Positions 34,001-46,552 are shown, counted from the stretch's first letter. The stretch is DNA of 64,000 bases from Lepidodermella squamata (GCA_047495785.1 JBLDXI010000004.1:2542001-2606000); one strand, 5' to 3'. Numbers and translations are program-made. The notes: a model not told the origin generated them from the sequence alone.

Positions 34001-34730
34001 TGCCTATCGATGGAATAAATCGGTAAATAAAATTAACGGGTGTTTCAGCAATGGTTCAAAACTTGGTCAAGGATCTCGATAAATCGATGAATAAATCATT
34101 ATTCAATTTCCTAGATCCTAGGGTTTCAGCCGCTCGGAAAATCGTGAAACTGTAGTCCGTCTGCATGAGTGGGGTTATTTTTTGCTTCACGAATAAAACC
34201 GTTAAAATGGTTATTGTCAGTTTCTCAGAGGCTAAAATCCCAAGATATGATCGGACGAGTCGGAGGCAAGCTCCTTTCGAGTTATTCCGTGGTGAGAGGC
34301 GATAAATTATGGAAATATTTTTTGAAGCTTGCCCATGATGTCCCTTATTCTTTAAGCACGTTAAAGATTCTATCTGTCGACACGATTAATTGAAATATCA
34401 TAATTGAGGACGAAAACTCCAGAATTAATTTCTGGTAAACCCCATGGCATTGCCCCATTTTTAAGATGTCGTTACTCAGCTGTTTCTAAAAGTGTCCTCT
34501 CTTCGCTCGCTTCTTCTTTACATTTCACCTGGGATTTTATCAATTTCGAGCCCGGTTGCCATCAAAATCCAATTTGGACAATTAATCCATTCTTATATCA
34601 AGAAATTTTACCAATTCTTATCCAAACTTTACCAAGGTGTTCTACGAGCCATTCTCATAGGACACTGCGGTGTCCTATGAGTTTGAGAACCGCTGTTTTA
34701 TGCAACAATTGTGTGGAGGATTTTACTTGA

Positions 34731-34945
34731 GAATCGATATTGTTAGCGACGCGCCGAAACAACCACTTTGATGACTCATTCGATCGTACTTTGACGAGCC
34801 GAACGTAAGAATAGAGTACGTTCGGCTTTTGAGCACTGATCGCACTCATCGTAATTTGAATTTTTACGTTCAAAAGTCGAACGTACTTTCCATAAAAAAG
34901 CTATTAATAGTAAAGTGGTTGTTTTGGCGCGTCGCTAACGATATT
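34731..34945. mobile_element. Small inverted-repeat element
   Basis: The left arm ATATTGTTAGCGACGCGCCG (34738 on) is reverse-complemented at 34912-34945 (CGCGTCGCTAACGATAT). About 215 bp are spanned, with a second internal pair around ACGTTCGGCTTTTGA/TCAAAAGTCGAACGT. It is a candidate MITE next to a lectin-family relic. Confidence 0.5.
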
Positions 34946-35049
34946 CACCTCATTGAATACAGGAATGCCCAAATCTACTTTAAGCCCCTGAACAACAGCG
35001 AATCCTTCAACGGCTGCGTCTGGATCCTCATTGAATGCCGCATCAACTA

Positions 35050-35215
35050 TGACTGATGTAGCCCCTGGTACTTCGGATAAAGCAGAGCTATCGATCACAA
35101 TGAATTTAATTATAAATTTTAAATATCCTACCTCTCGAACACATTTTCAGGTGGACCAAGGTTTGATGCAATATCAGTTGCCGTAATTCTCACAGCATCC
35201 CCGAGCTCGAACAGC
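35050..35215 (+). pseudogene. Relic of lectin-family stalk and vWA exon 6
   Basis: After a TTTTCAG acceptor, 35151-35210 matches the start of the last vWA exon (RFDAISVAVILTASPSS) and then breaks off. About 35060-35100 resembles the end of a Thr/Ser stalk (ACTTCGGATAAAGCAGAGCT). The first vWA exons and the rest are missing. Confidence 0.5.
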
Positions 35216-35263
35216 CCCTTTCACAAAATAATATGAATTATTGACGAGACTGGTTTTCATCAA

Positions 35264-35335
35264 GCGTCAGTGGTGTAACGGTCAGCATGGTTGCCTTCCA
35301 AGCAGCCGATCCGGGTTCGACTCCCGGCTGACGCA
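35264..35335 (+). tRNA. tRNA-Gly (TCC)
   Basis: A 72-nt cloverleaf: acceptor stem GCGTCAG/CTGACGC with discriminator A, D arm GGTGTAACGGTC, anticodon loop CTTCCAA with anticodon TCC, and T arm CCGGGTTCGACTCCCGG. It is identical to the copy at 46553-46624. No intron. Confidence 0.95.
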
Positions 35336-35448
35336 CATTTTTTGCGTTTTCATAGCGCTTTTTTATGCATATGCAGACAAATTGTCAAGTTGATGATTAG
35401 ATCATGAAACGATACCGTCCGCAATTTTCCGGCCTAACCCCTTTCTTT

Positions 35449-35641
35449 ATCGCTTCTCGGCCTTTTTGGCTATGATCAAAGTGTAGTATCTGTTCTTTGT
35501 AGTTTAATATCTACAACGGCCTCCATGTGGGGCCTACGATATTAGCCCGATTTTTGGCTAGCCGGGCAGGAGCCGCCAGCTTGCTGGACCCTGCCCATGA
35601 GTCGGCCCGGTATTGCAGTGCCTCCGGGATTCGGCTCACCC
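35449..35641 (+). ncRNA. U2 spliceosomal snRNA (copy 1)
   Basis: The 5' end ATCGCTTCTCGGCC, the branch-point recognition segment GTGTAGTATCTG, the Sm site GATTTTTGG, and the 3' part GGTATTGCAGTGCCTCCGGG are all U2 hallmarks. The length is about 193 nt; the 3' end is placed by analogy near GGCTCACC. A conserved upstream block (CCGGCCTAACCCCTTTCTTT, a PSE-like promoter) is shared with copy 2. Both copies read CTATGATC where most U2s read CTAAGATC. Confidence 0.9.
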
Positions 35642-36026
35642 CCACTACTGGGGGGATGAAATTAAAAACAAGAAACGCACCGTTGTCTATTTTCTAGTTT
35701 TAAGACCCTGGCTATCTTGTTGGTAGTTTCTTTTTTAGCAGTGTTTCTCTTTTTTCAAGGGAGGAAGTGCTATCATCCCCTTCACTTGGTCACAGGGGAA
35801 TTACTCCCTGTTCTCGTCGTGTACCTAGGCGTGAATGTCGTTCACCGCACGAACCAGCCGTGCTTCGATTGTCGATTGTTCAAGACTAATATTGCACTTG
35901 GACTCCTCATTAGACAATAATTTTGGGTCGGCGCGATGTTTTCAAGCGTGCACTCAAGCGCAGTGTACAGTTCAAACTCTTGCATTATTGATGTTTAGAT
36001 CGATTTTTTGGAGAACCGTTTCGTGC

Positions 36027-36040
36027 AGCGTGGGATAATG
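36027..36040 (+). promoter_or_regulatory. Family upstream element (copy 6)
   Basis: AGCGTGGGATAATG lies 84 bp upstream of the ATG at 36125. The flanking sequence resembles that before the gene at 2210. Confidence 0.55.
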
Positions 36041-36124
36041 CTGGTAGCAAATATGATCTTTTAGCGTAAACAAGCCGGGGATCATCAGATACTCGAAGGT
36101 CCTAAGGGTTATACTTTCTATGCC

Positions 36125-39045
36125 ATGTTGTTTTTTCTGCTCGCTTTCGTGAGCTCTCTCATAACCCCAGCGAAATTTGCTTGCCCGGCGTCTTCCTGCA
36201 CGATAACACGTAAGGTCGAATGAGTTAAAAGATGAAAACAATTTTTTTATTGTCTCGAACAGCGACTTGCCCACTCGGTTACACTTACAATGCATGCTAC
36301 GACAATTGCTACATGTGGAGCTCGTAAGTTTCTGCTCGAATGATTTCTGTCCACCAAATTAAGTGTTATGACTTATGACCTGAAAATATGGACAAAATAT
36401 GAAAATTTGGACTTGACGTTATAATTCTACTATCTAACCCGGTCTGGTTGTATCAACCAAACATCGCAAAGAAATGCAGACACCTGCCTTGAATGAGAAA
36501 CCTCGACAAAGTTGCAATCATCTGATTTTCAAACTCACTCAGGGTTCAAGATCGGGGCAAATTTCATTTCTCTATGGCTAGCTATAGAATAATCCTTTAT
36601 TCCCAAATCCGGACTCAGTACGGTATATAATGAAACCCGGAATCCGTGTACACCGGACTACTCTGACTGACGCGACTCAAGTCCGGTTAAGAAATCTTTC
36701 ACTCCATCTTTCTCTGACGTGATCGCTTGAACTCGGAACATTATCTCCCACAGGAATACTCTGTCTTATATGGCGGCTCTGCAGCAATGCATGGCAAACG
36801 GGGCTCATTTTTTCGTTCCCAATACAGAAGACGAATTTAACTATGTTATGGGAATGGCAAATCAAAGTGCCTTCTACTGGTTCGGCCTGCAAGACTGGGC
36901 GTCTCGAGGAGCTGGTAACAACGCTGGGCAGTGGGTCTACGGCAACAACTACACAAAAGACCCGGATGGGAAGTGGTATTTCATGGACGAAACACCCACT
37001 TACATCACAGCTGCGAATCTGGTACTTCAATCTAACTCAACCTTAATCGAGCCTGGGCCTTTCAGCTGGTTACCTTGGCTCAATAATCCTGGAAATGACA
37101 CCTATGTCGCCGTGCTTGCTTACTCGTCTTTCTGGGGAGCTTATGCCATCAACACCTATCAACTGAAGCCTAACTACATCTGCGAGGTGTCCAAGGTCTG
37201 CTCAACCTGCAGAGCTGGTTTTACCCGCTACCTATCAAATTGTTACTTATATCGAAACGACTCGTTGGACTACTACGGCGCGACTGGGATATGTGGCGCG
37301 ACTAACTACGGCGCTGGCACGACCCTTTGGATGCCACGTCGCTGGCATTCGATCATTTTCGCGAGATTTCTAGCCGCGGCTGTTGGTTGGGCTCTTACAA
37401 TTGGGCTGACTTCGATTGACCCGCCGTATTCGTGGAAATGGGCTGATAACGTAACTGTTTCGTTGTCTGATAACTTCGACATTCCGCCTTTGACGATTCG
37501 TTATGGGATGTATGTCGATACGGTGATTCGAATTGTGCCTGATACGGATATAGCGAATTTATCGACTATTTACCAGGGCTTTTCAAATTTGACCTCTGGT
37601 TGGCGGGGCATTAATTCAGCTCAGTGGCAAAATTGGACGAACCGGTACGTTTGCCAACAAGCGGCTACGTCTAGATTGGCGACAACTAATCTTGCGCCGA
37701 CTACATCAACGTCATCAACCACAGAGACACCCACTACTACTGTGAGCTCATCATCAACGACAGTGACTACGTCAGTTTCCTCGTCCACGTCAACTTCAAC
37801 ATCTACAACTACAACTTCGACTACGTTAACAACCACTGCAAGCTCCTCAACTGTGACTACATCGATAACTACGGGGGCGACGCCCGATTCATCGTACATG
37901 CCCACAACAGCAATAGCAATGACGAGTACGACTTCGACTATAGTGATTTCGCCAGAAACTACGCAGCTATCAACGATTGCTGTGAGTGGGGGATATTGTG
38001 GCGATGCTATAGTGCAGACAAATCTCAACGAGGAGTGTGATGATGGAAATACGTTATCGAGCGATGGATGCGATACTAATTGCAAGTTCGAAGGTGAGTC
38101 CGATTCATCTAATTTTCGAAAACATGGACCTTCCTCCTCAACTTCTCAAAAATAAGAGAGTCCTTAGTTGTATCGCTGGAAATCGTAGAAAATTCAATAT
38201 TTTGCTGGTTTAAAAATTCAAATTCTTTGGAGAAACACAGTTCAAACCTTATTCTACGTCCATTTTGGTAGCACAAGGATTCCGTATTAATCCCGACAAA
38301 AAGGAATACTAACATTTTTGATCCATATTATAAGCACTTAACGCAAAGCTGGATATTTACTTTGCGATCGACTGTTCCCGCTCAATCCGCATGACGCACC
38401 TTTCAGCACTCAATGGCCTTCTGAAATTGCTCACTGAACAAATTATTCTCGTTGCCAGGTCGACACAGGTATGTATCATTATCTCATTATTAAAAATACG
38501 CAGAACAAGATCAATAAAACAGCTTGGAGTACTCATGTTTGGTGGGCGTGTTGTAGGCGGACATTTTGTGACTCTGGCAAAAGGCAGCTTACAATTCACA
38601 GACTCGATTTCGATTGATTCTTTCTACAGTAAACTTCCGTACTTCGAAGGCCCTGGAAATGTCTCAAATGCGCTCAACAGACTTATGGATCCGGCGATTT
38701 TCAGCCCGAAAGGTCAGCAGATTTGTCTTACTTAATTTCAAACAAAATCGTGATCTTGTCTCAGATGGATTCCGGTTTGATGCAGTATCGATCGCCGTAA
38801 TTTTCACAGCATCCCCTAGCTCTGACGCTTCAGCTCTAGAAAGAAAATTGAGCTACCTGGTGTCATCAAAACGGCGAATAATTTTGGTTCAATTGCCATC
38901 TAGCTATAAACATCAGAATTCGGAGCTCGATAAACAAGCAGCAAGATTCGCTGCAAATGGTTTTTCGGTCATTAAAATCGAAAACTGGAAAAACCTGATG
39001 GCCTATGCTCCAGCTATATTACATGAGCTTCAAAAGATTACCTAA
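36125..39045 (+). CDS. Secreted modular lectin: CTLD-CTLD-Thr/Ser stalk-DUF4215-vWA
   Basis: Exons: 36125-36209, 36263-36323, 36754-38093, 38335-38468, 38523-38712, 38765-39045, about 696 residues. It is the closest relative of the gene at 2210-5182, with the same intron positions. Signal peptide MLFFLLAFVSSLITPAKF. CTLD 1 has WFGLQDW and ends YICEVSKVC; CTLD 2 ends RYVCQQ. The stalk has about 110 Thr/Ser-rich residues. The Cys repeat reads YCGDAIVQ...ECDDGNT. In vWA, DCSRS is present and the GPGNVSNAL loop is in the position of the second MIDAS loop. The last beta-strand reads VIFTASPSSD where active MIDAS domains usually have TDG. No disabling change is seen. Confidence 0.8.
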
Positions 39046-39813
39046 ATGTGATCATTAGAGCTGAATAAAATCGCAAAGCTTCCGAGACCCGCAACATATC
39101 CTTATGAAATCATATTTAGGGAATCATTTTTCAATTTTTCGGATAGGCTGATTCCAGGTTAAGATGTGAGGAATGCGATGGTCGGATATTTTCAACTTTT
39201 GTTTAACAACGATTATCCTTCTATACTTTTGGCAGCGATCAGCTTGGATTAATTTGAAAGACAGCGACATTATTTGGTATCAGACGTTTCATTTTATTGC
39301 GGATATTTATCGTAAAAATAACAGAATGAATGACCCTTCTTCAATGCATTTGTCTAGGCACACGTTGATAAAAAACAGAGATTTGTTTACAACCATCTTC
39401 CGTTCCCGTCAGAATAATGTTTGGTCGAGTGTGTGTTTATTAAATGGTTCCCCTGGCGAAGCTCCTATATAACTTTTAGAAAATCAGCGCATGACGTAAC
39501 TCCCCTTTACTCGTGCCCTTTTCACGCGAGTCAGTCTACATTGTTAAATTTCCAGGGAACGCCGCTCCACATTTTTGCAGCCGTGGTCTACACTACGTCT
39601 ACGATATTATGTCTACGACTTATTTCCCGTTCTGATTTCTATGACTCACCTAACGCGCCCATTCCTAGGGTTTGCGAGGTTTCAAACGTTTTCCGCCGAT
39701 AATCAGCTGCTTAAAAGCGACATGCTATAAATTGCTATTAATTTTTCGAACTCTCACAGCTATTGACATGTTTATCAATTGTTTAGAGTACCAACGCAGA
39801 CGGGCGATCTTAC
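39046..39813. other. Intergenic stretch, nothing recognised
   Basis: Two short overlapping open frames lie here (39173-39472 and 39421-39702). They have no domain, no paralogue in the window and no clear splice context, so no gene is called. Confidence 0.35.
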
Positions 39814-39821
39814 TATATAAA
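39814..39821 (+). promoter_or_regulatory. Candidate TATA box
   Basis: TATATAAA lies 58 bp upstream of the ATG at 39880. This family member lacks the AGCGTGGGATAATG element seen before the others, so its promoter may have been replaced. Confidence 0.4.
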
Positions 39822-39879
39822 CAGGTAAAGTCGTAGATCCTAAGGTCACAAAGACAGTAAGATTTTATATTGAAAACAA

Positions 39880-42613
39880 ATGATTTTCCTCTTTACATTT
39901 GTTAGCTCTCTCATAACACAGGCAGATTCTGCTTGCCCAGCATCTTCTTGCACAATAACACGTAAGATTTGATAAATTTAAAATGAATTCTGCCAGTGAT
40001 CAATCGTTCCAAACAGCGACTTGCCCTCTAGGTTACACTTACAATGCATGCTACGACAGTTGCTACCTGTGGAGCTCGTAAGTTCAGTTCAGGAAGGCCA
40101 ATAACAGGTTGTTAGCGAATCGAAATACAAGCTAGCAATCAGTGGCTGAATTCCTAGCCCACTTGAGGAGCCAGTATAGATTATAGATTCCCCGATACCA
40201 TCATTATCTGAGAAGATCATTTCAACTTTAAACACCACAGGAATACAATGTTTTATATGGCGGCTCTACAGCAATGCATGGCAGACGGGGCTCATTTCTT
40301 CGTTCCTAATACCGAAGACGAATTCAAGGACGTAATGAGCATGGCCACGCAAGGCTCCGTTTACTGGTTCGGCCTTCAAGACTGGGCGTCTCGCGGGGCT
40401 GGCAACAACGCTGGCCAGTGGGTCTACGGCAACAACTATACAAAAGACCCAGATGGGAAGTGGTACTTCATGGATGAAACACCTGATTTCATAACAGCTG
40501 CGAATGTTGTACTTCAACCTGATTCAACCTTAATCGAGCCTGGGCCGTACAGCTGGTTACCTTGGAGTGGTTACGGCGGTAATGACACTTATGTCGCCGC
40601 TCTTGCTTACTCGTCCGTTTGGGAAGCCTACTCGTTCAACACCTATCAAGTGAAAATAAACTACATCTGTGAGGTATCAAAGGTATGCTCAACGTGCAGA
40701 GCTGGTTTCACTCGCTACCTCTCAAATTGTTACCTGTATCGAAACGACTCGGTAGACTACAACAGTGCGGCTGAAGTATGTAGTGCGACTAACTACGGAG
40801 CTGGTACAACCCTTTGGATGCCACGCCGCTGGCATTCGATCATTTTCGCGAGATTTCTAACCGCGGCTGTTGGTTGGCCTCTTACAATTGGGCTGACCTC
40901 GATTGACCCGCCGTATTCGTGGAAATGGGCTGATAACACGACTGCCTCTCTGTCCGATAATTTCGACATGCCGCCGTTCACGATTCGATATGCCCCGTAT
41001 TACGATTCTGTTATTCGAATCGTGCCTGATACGAATATAGCGAATTTATCGACGGTGTATGAGGGATTTTCTAATTTGACCTCTGGTTGGCAAGGAATAT
41101 ATATGGCGCAGTGACAGAAATGGTCAAATCGATATGTTTGCCAACAACCTGCTACGTCTATGTTGGCTCCAACTACTACTGAACCAACTACAAATAAACC
41201 CACTACTACTGCTACAAGCTCCTCATCTACAGTGACTACGTCAATTCTGGTAACTTCGTCCAGATTAGCATCAACAACTCTTGAACCTACTTCATCATCT
41301 TCTACGACTTCTTCAAGCTCTTCAACAACAGAGATTACGTCTACGAGAGATTCTTCTACTCTTGAGATGACTTTGCCAAACTTCCCAACTACGGAAATCC
41401 TCGAAGCTCCTGCTAGCACCTCAACAACAGTGAATACTTCAGTTACAGTATCAACTGGGGCTCCGAGAGATTCCGCGTTTAGCCAGGCGCCGACTTCTCT
41501 TGATATGACTTCGCCAACCTTTTCAACTACGGAAACACCGGCAACTACAGTGATCTCCTCAATAACAGCGACAGGAACTACGACAGATTCTTTGTCCACA
41601 TTCACTGCAACTCCGACTACAAGTAGTAAGACTGGAGTGACAAATTCAGTCACATCACTCCTTACAACGCAGCTATCCAGCAAGAAAATGCCAATAACTG
41701 GAGGTTATTGTGGCGATGCCATAGTGCAAAAAAATCTAAACGAGGAGTGTGATGATGGAAATACCAGACCGACCGACGGCTGTGGCCCTAATTGCAAGTT
41801 CGAAGGTGAGTACGATTTTTTATAATTTTATAAATTGCGCTATCCCTCCTGGGACTTTGTGACTTCTGTAGGAGACAAAATAACGTGTTTCCTCAATATT
41901 TTAAGCGCTCAATGCAAAGCTAGATATCTACTTTGCGATCGATTGCTCCCGCTCGATCACCATGACACACCTTCCAGCACTGAAAGGCCTTTTAACAGTG
42001 CTAACGGATCAAATTATTCTCGCTTCCAATTCGACGCAGGTAAGCGCCGTAGTAGTATGAAGTCACTGATCGGAACGTAGCTATCGTTGCAGCTTGGAGT
42101 ACTTCTTGCCGGTGGTCGTGTTGCTGGGCAACGCGTTTTAAATCTTGCAGGCGGCAGATTGCAATTGGCAAACTTGATTGCAATTGGGAGTTTCTATAGT
42201 AAACTTCCTTACTTCGAAGGTCCTGGAAACGTCTCGAATGCCCTCAACAGACTTATGGATCCGAATATTATCAGCCCGAAAGGTCGGTTGATTTTGATTC
42301 TCTATTTCAAAATCTTTTTAATTTTGTTTTAGATGGATCCCGGATAGATGCAATATCAGTTGCCGTAATATTCACAGCGTCTCCGAGCTATGACGTTTCA
42401 CTTCTTGAAAAGCAATTGAATTTCCTAGCGTCCTCAAACCGGCGCCTAATTCTGGTTAAATTATTGTCTAGCTTCAGGAATCAAAATTTGGAGCTCGAGA
42501 AGCAAGCTGCAAGATTTAGAAAACATGGTTTCTCAGTAATTGAAGCTAAAAACTGGGACAACTTGAGTGTCTATTCCGCAGCAGTACTACACCAGCTGAA
42601 ACAGATTTCGTAA
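39880..42613 (+). pseudogene. CTLD-type lectin gene interrupted by one nonsense codon
   Basis: Exons by homology: 39880-39961, 40017-40077, 40241-41805, 41906-42039, 42093-42282, 42333-42613 (771 codons). The signal peptide (MIFLFTFVSSLITQA), both CTLDs, a long stalk, the Cys repeat (YCGDAIVQ...ECDDGNT) and the vWA exons (DCSRS) are all present with intact splice signals. At 41112-41114, near the end of CTLD 2, TGA replaces the TGG (Trp) found in the paralogues (AQWQNW region). The frame continues open immediately after it. The gene is either a very young pseudogene, a polymorphic null, or a truncated secreted double-CTLD protein. A sequencing error is also possible. The coding capacity is otherwise complete. 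Confidence 0.7.
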
Positions 42614-44246
42614 AATATGAAAATTCGAGTTGAACAACTTGAAAATCTCAAGGTCTCAATATTTTCAACGGAACTTTCAACGTAACATCCTACATTTGTT
42701 AAGCTTCTCAACTTTCCAATTACCAACAATGTTATTCATTTGGTTTCTAAGGACTAGTGCTCCGAACCAAAATTGTATAGCCAAAGGGTATATCCCTCTC
42801 CTTTTTCAAGGTCAAAATTCCGAAATCGTTCATATAGCCGTGAAAGAGTTAGAGGCAAATTAGCTGCGAAAATATCTGTAACACTATAACGAAAATATCT
42901 GATAGGGCGCTGTGCCGTGACAGGCAGAAATGCTAAATGTAACGGGGGTTTTATGATGATTCCCCTCTACTGGTAACGATCTTCGGGAGGGTTCAAAACT
43001 CCTAGCGGGTTAGGATACCACTACTTCTTTTATTCTGATATTAAATTAAGATGGAAAGTAACTCTCTCTCTCTCTCTTTCTTACAATGGTAGGTTGGTAT
43101 TTATAGTCTATTGTCTATTGATATCATTATAATTAATGTGACAGTTGTGAAACGTCATAACAAGCATTGAGAGATTGTTGTTGTTTATACCTCTATTAAT
43201 ATAGTATAATTAATTACTCTTACATAACCGAAAATTCTAATAAACTTTTTTCGATTGTTTTTTCACGAAATTCACATGCTTATGATCCTCTTGATGCGAT
43301 GAGGTAGCTGGTTTCAAAATAAATAAGAAATTTTATCATTCGCGTTTTTTTAATGCTGACGACGCGCTTTTGTTTTCAGCCGCGCACTTCGGACAACTTC
43401 GGAGAGAGAACAATAGAAACATCGGACGAAATTCGCCGCAATTCGGAGCTGATAAGACGTCCGAAGTAACGCACATGGGCTCCGAAGTCCGAAGTTCGGA
43501 TACACCCGTCCGAACCGAAGCGCCGTCCGAAGTGTTTATGAATCCTGCATTAACTTATTTCTTAAAAATCAAGGTGAGCTCCGAAATTTCTTGAAATTTA
43601 CCTGACGATACAGAATCTTTAACCCGAGGTTTCGCATTTCCCCCCAATTTTCAGACAAAAGATTGCTTATTCGAAAATAAATTAGGTGTCCAAAGTTAGG
43701 GACCGTTAGGCTATAGAATCGCTATTACATTCGAAAGTAGCCCTCTGACATCAGCGCACGACCAAAAAGTGCACGTTTATCCTCCAATTGCGCAACAGAC
43801 GCTTGAAGGCCGGACGGAACTAATATGGGCCCGGAATTGAGCACTTCAATTATAACGTAAATTGTTGTTCCCTTCCTATTTCCTACCTAAACAACAATGG
43901 AGTATGGAGTAGAAAATCAGAGATTAATAATGCATGCGAGAAAAGCGTGCTTTAACTAATTTTTTTTATTTTACAGGAAGTTTGGCAGAAACTAGTCAAA
44001 AATAGGGTGATACCGCGTCATGATCGAACGCAAAAGGCCGCATCCCTGCCGCCGCCGGAAAATCCGTGTTTGCAGATCACTGTTTTGGACAACACAAATC
44101 AGACGTGCGTCCGTCCACAAATATGGGGATAGCAGGTTTCCTACGTCATAATACGTCACATGGCTTTATCGGAGCAATGGTTTACTGGGAAGCATGAGGC
44201 TAAAACTGACGCGTATGGCTAATCTGAATTTTTTCGAATTTATTTG
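42614..44246. other. Intergenic stretch with simple repeats
   Basis: A CT microsatellite lies at about 43062-43080. About 43380-43540 is rich in CCGAAG/TTCGGA repeats, making short open frames of no recognised family. No gene is called. Confidence 0.4.
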
Positions 44247-45458
44247 ATGGTCATTAAGAAAGATTTAATGGAAACTAAACGGCTCATTCTTTTCTCTCTC
44301 GTTTTGAGATTTTCCTCAGCGATATTCGTTCCACCCGCGGAAGCATTGAGGCAGCACTTTGAAAAGGAATGTAGCCTCACTTCCAAATTTCGTCCGCTGG
44401 AGAGATTCAACGAAACCATCGCCGTTGACGTGCAGTTCATCCCTATTCGCTTGGTTGAGCTTAACATACCCGAGGAGAAATTTTCGGTTATGATGACAGT
44501 CAACTTTTTCTGGAAACATCCTTGCGTTCAGTGGAATGCAACAGACTGGGACGGAGTGGACTTCTTCTACGTTGAATCGTTTTCTACTTGGTACCCTGAT
44601 GTATATATCGCCAATGGCTACAACGAAGTCACGTTCAAAAACATTTTCAAAGATGAAGAAAAGGTTTTCTTCAACAGTAACGGCCAAGTAATACTAGGAC
44701 CTCTCGGTCTATTTTCAGTTTACTGCAATTTTGAGTGAGTTCAAGTTTTAATCACACCTTCAAGGCTTATTCATCTTGTTCTGAACAGCGTAGTAAAATT
44801 TCCGTTCGACAAGCAAGTTTGCGCTGTTGATATTGAATCGTGGCATAGCAATAAGACAATGGCGTTGACGGCTTACGTAGAAACGGTGATACAACAGGCC
44901 GATAACTGGCCTTTCGTCGCATCGAAATCAGTCTGGCAATTAACTGGCTTACAGACGAAAAATACGACTTTAAAGTATGATGATATCATCTCTACCAACC
45001 ATTTCCACCGTACCAGCGTCGAATTTAGTTTCTCACGCAAAGCAACCAGCTACATAGTGAATATATTCCTGCCGTGTTTCAGCTTGACAACCGTTCTCTT
45101 AGGATTCATTTTCATGGAACCAGGAGCGCCCGATAGGCCAATGTATTGCGTGACAATCCTGTTAGCATTTTCCGTACTCCAATCATCTATCATCGATTTG
45201 ATACCGAGTTCCAGTGTCCTGCCTTACGCCGTGTGGATAGTGACCGTCAATTATATAACTGCAATTTCATGCACTTTGTACTCATTGATAGTTTGCTACC
45301 TGGCTTCTCCAACGGGATCGCTGTATTCAAGGCGGCCGAAGTGGATCTCAATTTCGATTGACAGCTTCATTCGAAGGATTGATGCTATCTTTATAACCGC
45401 GGCAACGAGTAATCTAGTGATTGCCGATGTTTATTTCTTAGCCAGAATGCTGGAATAA
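44247..45458 (+). CDS. Cys-loop ligand-gated ion channel subunit
   Basis: Exons 44247-44734 and 44789-45458, joined as GA|C, give 385 residues. If the second ATG (44268) is used there are 378, and the signal peptide then starts METKRLILFSLVLRFSSA. The extracellular domain holds the Cys-loop with exactly 13 residues between cysteines, completed across the splice junction (YCNF|DVVKFPFDKQVC). The segment WYPDVYIANGYN matches loop A of this family. Four membrane segments follow: VNIFLPCFSLTTVLLGFIF, CVTILLAFSVLQSSIIDLIP, a third around VWIVTVNYITAISCTLYSLI, and a C-terminal one. The M3-M4 loop is very short. No vicinal Cys pair is seen in loop C, so it would be a non-alpha type. Ligand and ion selectivity cannot be told. 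It stands alone inside the lectin array. Confidence 0.8.
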
Positions 45459-45775
45459 TAGAAACAGTGCTTCGGATTTGATTTGATTTAGACCTTATTC
45501 TAGCTTATGTATATTAATGACGATTGATTTGCGAGAGGCTGCCTTTTAATTTTATTAATTTAATTTATGTTGATTCACCGTGAGGGATGCAATCAAAAAA
45601 CTTGAGATCTTTCCGCCTGTTTTCCATAAGAATTCGCTTTGAAGAGGGGCCTCTAGTTTCAAATTCGCGTCATGATTCAAATGTTAATAAATTATCAAAA
45701 ATGAAAAATCAAATGATCCACTGTGTGACAACTTGAAATTCCAATCCAATGGACTCCCGGATGGAACGTTCAGTC

Positions 45776-46411
45776 GTGAACTTACGATGAAACTTACGGA
45801 ACAAATTATACTTGCTTCCACGTCGGCTCAGAACACATTGTAGTTTTGTCGCTGAAATTGCTGAAATTGCTTGATAATTTCGCATTTCGCAGCTTGGAAT
45901 GAATTTTGGCGGCCGAACTGCTGGAATACGCGTTTTATCTCTTGAAGGCGGAAGATTACAATTCACGGACCCGGCTTCCATCAATGAGTTCTACAGTAAA
46001 CTAGGATACTTCGAAGGCCCAGGAAATTTCTCGAATGCGCTCAACAAACTTATGGACCCGTCGATATTCAGTTCAAAAGGTCTGTTGATGTTTTCTGAGA
46101 ATCAAAGGAACTAGGAAATTTCTATACTCAGATGGATCACGAATTGATGCAGTCACAGTCGCGGTAATGTTCACAGCATCCCCGAGCTCTGACGTTTCAG
46201 CACTAGAAAAGCAATTGAGCTATCTTATATCCTCGAAACGGCGTATAATTTTGGTTCAATTAAAATCCAGTTACGGGCATCATAATTCAGAGCTCGAGAA
46301 TCAAGCAGCTGGATTCACTGCGCATGGCTTTTCGGTCATCAAAATTGAGAGCTGGAATCGCGTGATGGCCTATGCTCCAGCTATATCACGAACTTCAAAC
46401 AATTACGTAAT
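45776..46411 (+). pseudogene. vWA-only relic of the lectin family
   Basis: About 45776-45830 matches the end of the first vWA exon (LTEQIILASTSAQ) but its donor GT is lost. 45893-46080 matches vWA exon 5 (MNFGGRTAGIRVL...GPGNFSNALNKLMDP). 46131 onward matches the last exon (DGSRIDAVTVAVMFTASPSSD). Near the end, two bases are missing in the segment corresponding to ILHEL, so the normal stop is out of frame. No signal, lectin or stalk exons are present. Confidence 0.65.
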
Positions 46412-46552
46412 TATATCTTATATTATATTATCTTATATTATTATATAAATATCTCCAGTTAAATAAACTTTAACTAACCTTCCAGGACGCACGCTAACGT
46501 TCAGCAAAAATAAAAAGAATAACAGCACGAAATGAGTCAAAGTTTTCGCAAG

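Noticed and set aside
43370-43594. Short open frame with repeated SEV/PSE motifs
   Set aside because: It arises from a CCGAAG-rich repetitive patch with no conserved protein signature.
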